Part shown: piece by piece, positions 26,265 through 36,321 of the stretch | Position numbering within the stretch: the stretch's first letter is position 1 | Layout: the number at the start of each line of letters is the position of its first letter | Assembly: GCA_022818135.1 (NCBI GenBank) | Contig: JAFMSR010000009.1 | Span: 21,144,115-21,208,114, forward strand | Length of the DNA stretch: 64,000 nucleotides | Origin: Saxidomus purpurata | Taxonomy: Eukaryota > Mollusca > Bivalvia > Venerida > Veneridae | Direction: 5' to 3' | The notes under the pieces: model-generated | Databases searched by the model: none | Told to the model about the DNA's origin: nothing | Seen by the model: only the letters and a program-made list of their open reading frames with translations | Program-made: the position numbers and the translations under genes

Positions 26265-26392
26265 TTAATAACACTAATAATAATAATCATGATATTAATA
26301 ATAACAATAATAATAATAATAATAATAATATTAATAATTATAATAATAATAATAGTAATAATAACCATTATAATAATAATAAAATATTTTTT
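26219..26392. repeat. (TAA)n-rich microsatellite
   Basis: About 170 bp of AAT/TAA trinucleotides with interruptions, in the intron between 25903 and 26426. It could be an old LINE tail or simple expansion. Confidence 0.95.
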
Positions 26393-26425
26393 ACGAAAAT
26401 ATTACAAGTCGCACTTTTTTGTCAG

Positions 26426-26766
26426 GACCCATAATTGCGGGCGATGATGATATACTCTTGGAGGCTTTTCTTACGCAACACTTTTTAAAACCGAATTTCT
26501 TGGAAATGGTTCAAAGTATTAATTTGAATGTATGCATGCAGTTATTAAGCCATATAAGACGTGCAAATATGACAAATGTTTTCAACCGTGACGGTTCAGT
26601 AGCTTTGCACCTGGGCAGGGCACAAATTTTGCACTTTGCACGTGGAAATATTGGCGGGAAAGAATTATTGGTTATTTGCTCATTCACCTTTTGTACACAC
26701 ATGGGCACGCCGACAAAACACGTAACTAAAACACTTTTTCAACTCCGAAAAGCTTTGCGTGAATGA
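26426..26766 (+). CDS. Exon of unknown domain in the HEPN/Death gene
   Basis: Acceptor CTTTTTTGTCAG joins in phase 1 to the 25903 donor (G|GA, Gly), giving GPIIAGDDDILLEAFLTQHF and an open frame to TGA at 26764. I do not recognise a domain. The 3' boundary is uncertain. A GTGAAT donor after 26758 would leave phase 1 and join exon 39692 in frame. A strong GTAAGT donor after 26826 would include the in-frame TGA at 26764. If the stop is used, this is a terminal exon of a shorter isoform. A GC-rich Helentron-like element begins 17 bp downstream of the GTAAGT. Confidence 0.55.
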
Positions 26767-26842
26767 ATGTCCGGGGAACGATTCCGCGCAGTCGGCATGT
26801 TTCAGACAGGCAAATCTTTTAGACACGTAAGTTAATCGATTT

Positions 26843-28067
26843 TTAGCTCGTCTGATTTTTGAAAAAAATGACGAGCTATTGTCGTCACTTGATTGTCGTC
26901 GTCCTTGTCGTTGTCGTCGGCGTCGGCGTTGGTTAAGTTTTGCGTTTAGGTCACTTACATGGAAACTATCAAAGCTATCACTTTGAAACTTGGAAAGCTT
27001 CTTCATCTAATACCCTTCTTCACATTGTATGCTAAAGATGCTGAGTCTGACCTGTTTTTTGGGGTAAAAAACATGAATTTTGATTGATTTTGGTTGTTTT
27101 TGAGAATTGGACATAGCTTCTTCATTTTTTGTGAGATTGATTTCAAATTTTTCACAAACAATAAATAGATAATGTTCTTCAACATATCAAATGGGGTTTT
27201 GAGTTATACATTTGGGGGGATATTTTAATATTTTTGGACTTTGTAGTTTTTAGCTAGTCTGATTTTTTAAGTTTTGCGTTTAGGTCAGTTACATGCAAAC
27301 TATCAAAGCTATCACTTTGAAAGTTGGAACACATGTTCACTATCAAATGTACAATAGAATGAAGGAAGAGTTTTACAAGTTACATAACCCTGTCATGTAT
27401 TTTGACTGGGTTATTGCCCCTTCTTAACTTAGAAAGTTTCACACACACAATATTTTTGTAATAGTGAACATAATGCAACCAAACTCAGTGTATAGGACGT
27501 ATGAATATTTTTTAAATTGGATTGTGTTTTGGGGCTGCTGGGGTCAAGGTCACTGTTACTAAAAATAGGAAAACCGTAATATATTCAATATCTTTAGTTA
27601 CAAGTGACGTAATGTAACCAACTTTTGTTTGTAGTAAGTATTTAAGAAGATCTTTAATGGGGTTGTGTTTTGGGGCTCCTGGGGTCATTGTCAAGGTCAC
27701 TGTAACTAAAAATAGAAAAACAATAATATGTTCAGTTTCTTTAGTTACAATTAACATACTGTAACTAAATTATTAAGTGTGTAATATATATTAAATGAAA
27801 ACTTTTATTAGAATTGTGTTTGGGGCTCATGGAGTCAAAGCTCAGGATTTTTTTCTAAAAATAAAAAAATGGGAAAAACACAATATCTTTAGTTGCAGTT
27901 GAATAATTGTGACCAAACTTATGTCTAGTAATTATTATGAAAACCTTTTGTGGGATTGTGTTTCGGGGTCAAGGTCAAGGACACTGTTACTTAAAAAATG
28001 GTAATAAATAAACCATAAAAGGATAAAATCAGACGAGCGTCAGGCACCCGTAGGCGGTGCTCTTGTT
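26843..28067 (+). mobile_element. Pearl/Helentron-like non-autonomous element 1
   Basis: The 5' end TTTTAGCTCGTCTGATTTTT carries a 9 bp hairpin (TAGCTCGTC..GACGAGCTA, 26844-26878). The 3' end AAAATCAGACGAGCGTC is a subterminal inverted match of the 5' end, followed by a GCACC/GGTGC hairpin and TCTTGTT. The interior has about four ~145 bp core repeats (27500-27990) with GGGGCTCCTGGGGTCAAGGTCACTGT. No transposase ORF. The architecture fits HINE/pearl elements described in bivalves; this is motif recognition, not a search. Confidence 0.8.
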
Positions 28068-30275
28068 ATTAACATTTTTTCTGTTATGCATTTAAATTTA
28101 GCACTTCGTATTCTTCAAAGAATTGAGCTAAAATAACAGAAGGAACATGAGTACAGCATTATGGCATGAGAAACAAATGCATTTGATAATTGAGAAGCTA
28201 ATTTATTTTCTAGTTTTTCCTCACCAATTGGACAGTATTAAAGGTCACTTGAAAAAATTGTGTTTTACCTTCATCGAGTAGAAATCATAATTTCTATCAT
28301 CTGTCAACACTGCTACAACGTTGCCTGACAATACCCTGAAAACGACAAATGCTGTATCAGATAAAAGTTACACATGTTGTTTAAAATTAATGTTTGGCCT
28401 TCATAAATTTGTAGTTAAAACCAAGTTTAACACAATGGGTGTGTTCAATTTTAGTGATGTACCGATGATCGATTATAATAGAATAATTGATCGAAAAGCT
28501 TCCGAAATCGATTAAATCGATTTTAGTTTGAATAATCGATGATCTTTTCTTCATTTTTGCTTTGAATAATTACAGGCAATTTTGCTCAAATTTGTTTATA
28601 TTGTGTTTGGTGAATTCTCCACATTAATGATAAAATGAATTAGGGCAACACAAGAAATGAAGTACACTTACTGATTATTAATTCTTTACTAAAATTCGAA
28701 TGGTTTTAAAAGTATAAGTACTGCAATTTAATGCTTTCAATGCACTTTGCAATGTTTTTAGAGCTTAAAATATATACACCACATGCTTTATTGTTTTGAC
28801 TACTTCAAAGTAGCACACCTGGTTAGTGTCACGATTCCAACCTGGATCTTTCTCTGTGAGAGGGAACATTCTTTAAACTATAGACTCCAGCTAACTGGTC
28901 AAATCTACCAAAATGGGGACGAAGGTCTCACATTTCAGACATTAGAATTTCTTGCAAAAGCAGCAATTACAGCAAGAGTTCATCTTCCCTTCAGGTTTTA
29001 CAAGGACTTTTTGAACTTCATTCGCTCGAATACAACCGATTGCTAATACTTAGCCGACGGTTCCAGATTAATCTCTATGATCAAAATTAAAAGCTCAATA
29101 TTGTTCTGGTGGTCATTTCAGATTTGGTTCACTGTCAATTACATCCTTTTGCTCAAACGTGTCAGTCTGAATTATCGGGTAAACAATTATTGCGTTTTTA
29201 ATCAGTTTTTATATCGGCGTTGTTAAACATTTTAATACACGGTTAATGAGCGATAGGTAAACTGAGTTTCGTTTACGATGTTGACAACTCGGATAAATTA
29301 CTATAGCCTTGTGACCTCTATTAGCATAATTTTGTGGTCGATGTATTTACTATATATAAATTCAACTTTCATTTTAAGAATATGCTTGAGGTACGCCATA
29401 TGAATAATTGATAAATATCGTTAAGTATTAGTACATTTGTATCGACTAGGTCGATAAGTCGGTAGCGAATTTGTTTTTAGAATTTCTATCTTTGCATACC
29501 AGTTTGGGAGTTTGGGATATGTGCAGTTTTTACCGGTGCTGGATAATCCCATCTAACACCCCAAGTGGTGTAAGATGACTATTTCTTGCATATCAGATCG
29601 GGATATCTGTAGTTTTTGCCAGTGCTGGAAAGTCTCATTTTACATTCCCACATAAGTGGCTCTCCTGAATTACTTATGACGTAACGTTACAAACATTGTG
29701 ACGTCACTTTCCCGAACACATTTGAATAGCGATTTTTTATATCAAAATGCCTCATTTTGATAAGTTTGCGTTAAAGTATTTATTTTGAAATACAAGACGG
29801 TATGATAAAAGAAAATATTTGGATATAAGGTACCAAGCCTTATCCTTCCCCATTACTTAAAAGTGAATAAGCACTGGAGATGTTGAATGCAACGTGCGTT
29901 CAAAAACCATCAAAACATGGTTTATCACATCTTTTAGGCTTGTAACGGACTCAAATTGAGTAAACTAGCTTTGTCACATTATGTCCTATCAGAAACCAGA
30001 GATTTAACTTGAATTGATGATCGTGATTTGTTTCGTTAGTAGAGGCCAACGTCAGCACATTGACTTGATATGAATTATAGTTTAGATAGACATATTATCC
30101 GCCGTTCTTGAACGAAGGGATTGGTAATTCCCGTTATGGACGGTCCTGTCCTGACAGAACACAACGCATAACTATCTAAATCTCCACATTAAAAACCACC
30201 AAATGATTTTTACCCATTATATCATCTTGGTATCAACAGTATTTTACACTATACTGTAGTAGAACGATCAACACC
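28068..30275. other. Intronic or intergenic non-coding stretch
   Basis: No supported exon. A weak tRNA-like segment is listed separately. A palindromic ATCGATT-rich patch lies near 28460-28530. Confidence 0.4.
28795..28890 (-). mobile_element. Possible tRNA-derived SINE fragment
   Basis: The minus strand reads GACCAGTTAGCTGGAGTC..CCAGGTTGGAATCGTGACAC, an A-box/B-box-like pair at tRNA spacing. Both boxes are degenerate. Confidence 0.3.
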
Positions 30276-32042
30276 ATTTTTAGCTCGCCTGACCACGATG
30301 GTGAGCTTTTAGGATCGTTGAATGGTCTGTCGTCCGTCCGTCAGTCCGTTCACAATTAGTTTGTGTACACTCTAGCATCTACATTTTTAAACAATCATTA
30401 TAAAACTTGAACACAATGTATATGGCCGCAATACCTTTGACTAGTTTGATTATGGAATTTATCGGATTAGTACTTCCTGAATTATGGCCCCTGATTTAAC
30501 AAAAAATGCAAGATTTAACTATGTTTACACTCTAGGACCTTCATTTCTTTACTAATTCTTATTATATTTACAAAGAATGTGTATGACAATAAGATCTCGG
30601 ATGAGTTCAAAAAAGGGCTTGATCGGATTAGATTTTGAGAGTTATGGCCCTTGATTTAACAAAAAAATGCAATATTTAATTATGTTTACACTCTTAACAC
30701 CTTCATTTCTTCTTCAATCCTTATCATATTTACAGTGGCGCTCACGTTTTTGTTCCGTTTACCTGTTTGTAACCGCGTTGAAGGTCAATTTCACGCGTTT
30801 ACCGCGAGAAAACGACTCAATTCCAAATATGAAAAGAATAGCCGGTAAAAAAACAGGTCACTCAAACTATGGAAGCAGTACCCCGGTAAAGAGGCGTGTC
30901 CAAACAAACAGCCAATCAGAATGTTCCCAGCACGTTTTTGTTTTTCACGGCTATTGCCGTTTCACTAATAAATGAAGCGTGTCTTTGTCTGAATACTTTG
31001 ATTTTGTTTACATTGAAATGTAAGCGTTCATTTCTTCTTTAATCCTTATCATATTTACAATGTACAGAGAATGTGTATGACCATAAGATCTCGGATGATT
31101 TTAATTAGGCGCTTGATTGGAATGTTCTTTCAGAGTTATGGCCCTTTATTTAACAAAAAATGCAATATTTAACTGCTTTTACACTCTATCACCTTCATTT
31201 CTTCTTAAATCCTAATCACATTTATAGAGAATGTGTATGATTATAAGATCTCGGATGAGTTCAATTATATGCTTTATGGGATAATTTCTTTTAGAGGTAT
31301 GGCCCTTGATTTAACAAAATTTCCAATAAATTACTATGTTTACACTCTAGCACCTTCATTTTGTCTTTAAACCTTATCATATTTAGAGAGACTGTGCATA
31401 ACAGTAAGATCTCGGATGAGTTAAATTATGGGCTTCATCGGATTAGTTCTTTCAGTGTTAATGAAACTTGACAGTGCTGTTCCTTGCATGAAGCTCTACC
31501 ACAATGTTCAAAAAATTCCGTTCCATGTAGATCTCTGGTTGCCATGGCAACAAATAGGAAAAGCGTTTAAATCTTCTCCGATACCACAAGGCCTAGAGCT
31601 TATATATGTAGCATTACCTAGTTGGCCTCTAGTAAGATTAAATTATATACCACGGGTCAAAATTGACTCTCCCGGGGGGTCACTTGTTTTTACATAGAAT
31701 TTAGTCTTATATAGGAAAAATCTTCTTCTCTGAAACCACAAAGCCTAGAGCTAAGATATATATATTTAGCATGTGGTATAACCTAGTGGTTTTCTACCTT
31801 GATTGCTCAAATATGACCCCAGGGTCAAAACTGACCCCGCCCGGGATCACTTGATTTTACATAGGCTTATGTAGTAATACTTTTTAAATCTTCTTCTCTG
31901 GAACCACAAGGCCTAGAGCTCTCTTGATTTTACATAGGCTCATATAACAGGTCAAAATTGACACTTTCTGCTATTGATCACCTTCTTTTATAGCCAATGG
32001 TAGCAAGGTGAGCGATATAGGGCTATCTTGGCCCTCTTGTTT
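30276..32042 (+). mobile_element. Pearl/Helentron-like non-autonomous element 2
   Basis: Starts TTTTTAGCTCGCCTG with a hairpin (AGCTCGCC..GGTGAGCT, 30282-30307). Ends AAGGTGAGCGATATAGGGCTATCTTGGCCCTCTTGTT, with an AGGGC/GCCCT hairpin. The first half has about six ~165 bp core units (TTTACACTCTAGCACCTTCATTTCTTC..AGATCTCGGATGAGTT..TTATGGCCCTTGATTTAAC). The second half has two to three units of the CCACAAGGCCTAGAGCT type also seen at 6590, 34240 and 58270. No transposase ORF. It is the most complete of this family in the window. Confidence 0.85.
30738..31022. other. GC-richer insert within element 2
   Basis: A non-repeat segment lies between two copies of the ~34 bp word TTCATTTCTTCTTYAATCCTTATCATATTTACA. 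It is richer in GC than its surroundings. On the plus strand a frame reads LPRENDSIPNMKRIAGKKTG and ends at TAA (30973-30975). On the minus strand it carries CCAAT-box words (GATTGGCTG). It could be a captured host fragment or a simple insertion. Confidence 0.45.
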
Positions 32043-33149
32043 TGTAAATGCTAATACTTGTTGTTGAATTATATTTCGTTTTCTTGTAATAAGCAGTGAC
32101 AAGATGTTGTTTTCTAAGCTACTAATATCAGTAACAAATCTGAACTGCGTTCTGGTATCAAATTGTAATTTTTTTCACGCGTATATTTTGACAAACCTCG
32201 GATATAATAGATTGGCTCACACCGTCGCCATTTGAAGAGTTTGCTACATGAACCATTACCAACATCAATAAATAAGTTGCAATATATTGAGTCTTGTTTT
32301 TGCTCTGGTAAATAGCATAGATGCTATAAAGTACTGCTGCAATTTTATCTCTGATCAATTAGTCAATGGGTCATTAAGGGTAGATATCTTGTGCAGAAGA
32401 GAATTGTATGAAGTTATATTAAAATCCTACAACAGTATGTAAATATGCCGGTGGTTCGGACATAATCAGAAGAGACCACCAAACGTCGTCCAGATGCTTA
32501 AAATTAGGTTACTACGCATCTGAACTCCAAATCCAAATATATTAAAATGTTTATCGCTCAAAAGTGAAATCCATTTCCTAAGTATATACAATACAACATC
32601 ATGGATCAGATGTTACGTATTAGATCGTTGCTGTCCATCGTGTAGACTGTACACATATGCCTATGCATCTGATATAAATAGGCCTCATGTTGAAAAAAAG
32701 ATCCTTATTGTTGAAGTAAAAGTGCGTTTGCTTTTTTCTTCACTGTGGTACTTGCCATGCATTTCAAAGATAATGAAAACAGTGGCATTTACACAATAAA
32801 GAAACATGACAGATTATGCACATTTACGTTGATTGTTTATCAATTTTGTTTCATTTAATCTGGAAGCACACAAGTGACGTCATGGACATCATACAAAAGA
32901 ACACATTTTCTTGCAAATCCGGTGATTTTGCCCATGCCGGAAAAACCGGTCTGACACCCCTCCTATGCAAGACGACTGTCACGTAAAGTTGTGTATACAT
33001 GTTAGACGCTCCATTATGAGCGTCACGTTATCATGACGCTCTCTATCTATATTATGTTTTGTATGACGTCTATGACGTCACTTGTACTTCCGGCATAACA
33101 GTAAACAGTCAACGTAAAACGTTTACCATCGTTCTGATTTATTTCTTGT
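32043..33149. other. Non-coding stretch
   Basis: No exon or element domain recognised. Repeated TGACGTCA-like words occur near 32880 and 33060-33080. Confidence 0.4.
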
Positions 33150-33638
33150 CTATAAGACATTTTGGTGGCGTGACCAGGATCTCAGGTTAAAAGAAGCTTG
33201 CTGGAAGAGGTTTCTGCTGTTAGTGTAGAAATCAAGTAGAGTAGGCTCATCGGGTATGCTTGTAAGTATGTTATCTACGTATAGCCCTTCTTTCATACGT
33301 TCTGCTACGCTATGAAGGTATGAGTTCAGGTGCTTCATAATAGTTGCATTCAGTATAAATGGTGAGCACGTTGCTCCAAAAAGTATAGACTTGAAACGGT
33401 ATGCTTGTAGTGCACTGTCTGGATTGGTCGGATCTGAAAGTCAGAAGAATCTAGTGACGTCATGGTCGTCAGGATGCAAACTGATGTTCAAAAATGCCTT
33501 CTCAATATCTGTGGAGACGGCAAACATGTGGTACCGGAAGCGTAGTAATATGGCCGTCAAGTCATTCAGTTGTGGTGGAGTACTCATCAGGCAATCATTC
33601 AAGCTCGGGGAATTTCGTGTAATCTTGTTACGGTGCAT
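33150..33638 (-). pseudogene. BEL/Pao reverse transcriptase fragment
   Basis: The minus strand reads the Pao RT order SPSLNDCLMSTPPQLNDL, AVSTDIEKAFLNISLHPDD, DVTRFF, a TGA where the family has Trp, then YRFKSILFGATCSPFILNAT and the catalytic YVDN in LYVDNILTS, ending SFNLRSWSRHQN. One frame spans the whole, with a single stop at 33441-33443. The RT is cut after the palm, with no connection to RNase H. It follows the pre-integrase part instead of preceding it. Confidence 0.85.
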
Positions 33639-34073
33639 TCACTATTCTTCCACCGCAAAGAATTACTTTGTTGTCATCTAGAAAATGATCTCGCTGTCTA
33701 ACTTGATTTGGTGTTGAAGTACTGTTTCTTCTACTCTTGAGGTACTGTTTCACATCGAGGTAATGCCGGTATTGCACGTGCTTTATCAGCTGTCTGGCTG
33801 CTGCGTTGATCTCGTGCGATTCTAGAGATCCACGTACCTTAAGATCATTTCTACAGTTATTTTTAAACCGCAGTATGTATGATGTAACCTTACAGTATGA
33901 GCTAAATCTCTGGATGTCCATTATTTCTAGCATACCTGGGTTGTCTTGTGTTGTTGTCAATACTGCTAATTCGTTTATATTTTTTGTGGTGTCGATTTTA
34001 GTAGTGATTTTGAAGTCACTCCGGGGAAATGTAGTGTCATCTGTCAGCCAGTCAGGGCCATTTGAGGGGGATA
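33628..34073 (-). pseudogene. BEL/Pao pre-integrase fragment
   Basis: The minus-strand frame reads SPSNGPDWLTDD, then FSSYCKVTSYILRFKNNCR, EINAAARQLIKHVQ, and FLDDNKVILCGGRIVNAP before a stop. In BEL/Pao polyproteins this GP.WL to GGR block sits between RNase H and integrase, that is, C-terminal to the RT. Here it lies upstream of the RT. No integrase DDE core, LTR, gag or protease was found nearby. The plus-strand frames over it are shadows. Confidence 0.8.
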
Positions 34074-34239
34074 ATTCAAAAACAAGGCAAAATAGAGTTA
34101 AGGTCCTTGGGTATTGTGCTGTTTCACTTAATTAAGTTTCAAGTAATTCCCTTCAGTTCTTTCGGAGTTATGCTCCGAACAAGAAAATTCAGGAAAATAT
34201 AACAATACTATCCGCAACCTCCGGGATGAGCGACAGACA

Positions 34240-34790
34240 CCTAAACATCTACACCACCGCTCCTCTGTCAATATTGGCCCCGCCCAGGGTTCACTGGTTT
34301 TACATAGACTTGTATAGGAAAACCTTTAAAACTCTTTTCCAAAACCACAAGGTCTAGAGCTTACATGTTTTGTGTGTAACATTGTCTAGTGAAACCTCTA
34401 TCGAGTTTGTTCAAATTGTGTCCCTGGAGTCAGCATTGACCACATCCAGGGGCCCACCGGTATTACAAAGATTTATATTGGATATACTTTTAAAATACTC
34501 TTACCCGAATCCGTAAGGTCTAAAGATAAGATATTAAGTATGTAACATTGCCTAGTGGACCTCAAAAAGTTTGTTCAAATATTGTCCCTAGGGTTCACTG
34601 GTTTTAAATAGACTTGTATAGGAAAACCTTTAGAATTCTTCTCCAGAAAAACGAAGACTAGAGCTTAATTATTTGGTGTATAACATTGTCTAGTTAACCT
34701 CTATCAATTTTGTTCAAATCATGCCCCTGGGGTCAAAATGGACCATTCCAGGGGGTTTCTGGTATTGCAAAGACATAGGATAATTTTAGG
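34240..34790 (+). repeat. Pearl-type core repeats, about three units
   Basis: Units share TTCACTGGTTTTACATAGACTTGTATAGGAAAACCTTT, AACCACAAGGTCTAGAGCTTA and TTGTTCAAATTGTG. They are related to those at 6590, 31460 and 58270. They probably form the left part of the element whose end is at 35983. Confidence 0.7.
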
Positions 34791-35319
34791 TCAATATATG
34801 GTTTTGCGGACCTGTGGAAAAAAACAAGGATATTTAACAAAAAATTAGTCTAAATGATTATAATCGTATAACTCAAGAAAATAGTAAAAATATGCAAATA
34901 TATAACAAAAGTGTCTTGAAATCCGCACAGATCTGCGAGCTATTTTCCAGGTACCGGATGTATGAAAATTTAACCGCGTGTTAATTCAACTGTTGGTTAA
35001 ACTTTTACTCAAATTACTACTTGATTTGGAAAAACTAGTATGCTGTTTTGAATTTACTGTAAAGAGATTTTAGTTTTCCACTAACTGTAATAAATACAAT
35101 ATATTATTAAGTATTTCAAAATGTTTAGATACAACCCAAATTTTGATAGACTGTTATTTAAACAGCCGGTTAAAGTTTCGAACGACCGGATCCTGCTCTA
35201 TACGGGGTTCTTTTGCGGACCCGGCACTCGATCGTTTTCGTCCAATCAGGATTAAGTATTTATTATAAGTAAAATTGAACAAGCCCTGCAATCCTTTGTC
35301 TGTATTTAGAGTTATAGGA
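34791..35319. other. Non-coding spacer
   Basis: AT-rich DNA between the core repeats and the minisatellite. No gene recognised. Confidence 0.4.
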
Positions 35320-35930
35320 AACCTAGCTTCCAGTGAGTTCCCGTAGCAATCAGCGACTTACCTTGCAACCAACTACTTATTTGGCAATCAGTGACTTTCT
35401 AAGCAGCCACCAACTGGAACGTGTGGTCAGCGACTTCAGTCTCTTCATTCCTTAGCAGCCGTGACTGCCTTAGCAAACAATGACCTTCTAAGCAACCAGT
35501 GATATCCCCTAGCAACCAGTTAATTCCTTAGCAATAAATGGCTTCCCATAGCAACGAGTTACTTGTTTAGCTACCATTGTCTTCTTTGCAAGAACCAGTA
35601 AGGTTTTCTAGCAACCAATATCTTTCTTAGCAACAAATAACTTCATTTACAACAACTGAGTTTCTTAGCAACCTGTGATTTTCGTTAGCAATTTGATACT
35701 CCCTTATCAGTCTTCAGCATCCTCTAATCATAAGTGACTTCCTCAGCAACTATTGACGTCCTAACTAGCAACAGTTGACTTCTTTGGCAATCACTGGCTA
35801 CCCCTAGTGATCAGTGATTTTCTTTTCAACCACTGTCGGTCTCTAGTAAGTAATGACTTTAAGCGACCAGTGACTTTCCCAAAAACAAGTGACTTCCTTA
35901 GCAACCACTGACACTCTTTAGCAACAAATT
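35320..35930. repeat. Degenerate ~20-22 bp minisatellite
   Basis: About 25-30 diverged units of the type CTTAGCAACCAGTGACTTCC run without interruption. Unit lengths vary and many substitutions are present, so the array is old. It ends directly in the pearl-like terminus. Confidence 0.85.
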
Positions 35931-35937
35931 ATCACAC

Positions 35938-35983
35938 TAGTACTCAAGTGAGCGGTACAAGGCCATCATAACCCTCTTGTTAA
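35938..35983 (+). mobile_element. Pearl/Helentron-like 3' terminus
   Basis: CTCAAGTGAGCGGTACAAGGCCATCATAACCCTCTTGTT matches the ends at 7172 and 32042. With the core repeats at 34240 it suggests a ~1.75 kb element that contains the minisatellite. Confidence 0.65.
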
Positions 35984-36321
35984 TCATGATTTTCCAGTAA
36001 GACACAAATTTTAAATAAGTTTTAAAAAAAGAAAGGAGGAAGCGGATGCCTTGTTATCGATGAAGTGGAATCATACATGTTTGTACAAAACATGTTTCCG
36101 AAATTAATCAGTTTATGATAATCATGGGTACATAAATGTTTATTATTCCTTGAAGCAGTTCTTTATTAGCCAAAACTTCAATCTGGAGGTTGTATTTTAA
36201 TGGCAGGTCTTAAACGGAAATGTTGTCATAAATGTCTACCCACATAGTATCAAGATGACGCTGTCAAGCAGTTTATGAGCTGCGCTTTTTTAAATTTAAG
36301 CTAAAAGCCCATACTGAATTT

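Noticed and set aside
26219..26392. CRISPR-like or array structure
   Set aside because: It is a simple trinucleotide run without spacers, and the genome is eukaryotic.
33391..33681. 96-codon plus-strand ORF, and 33806-34135
   Set aside because: Antisense shadows of the BEL/Pao coding remnant.
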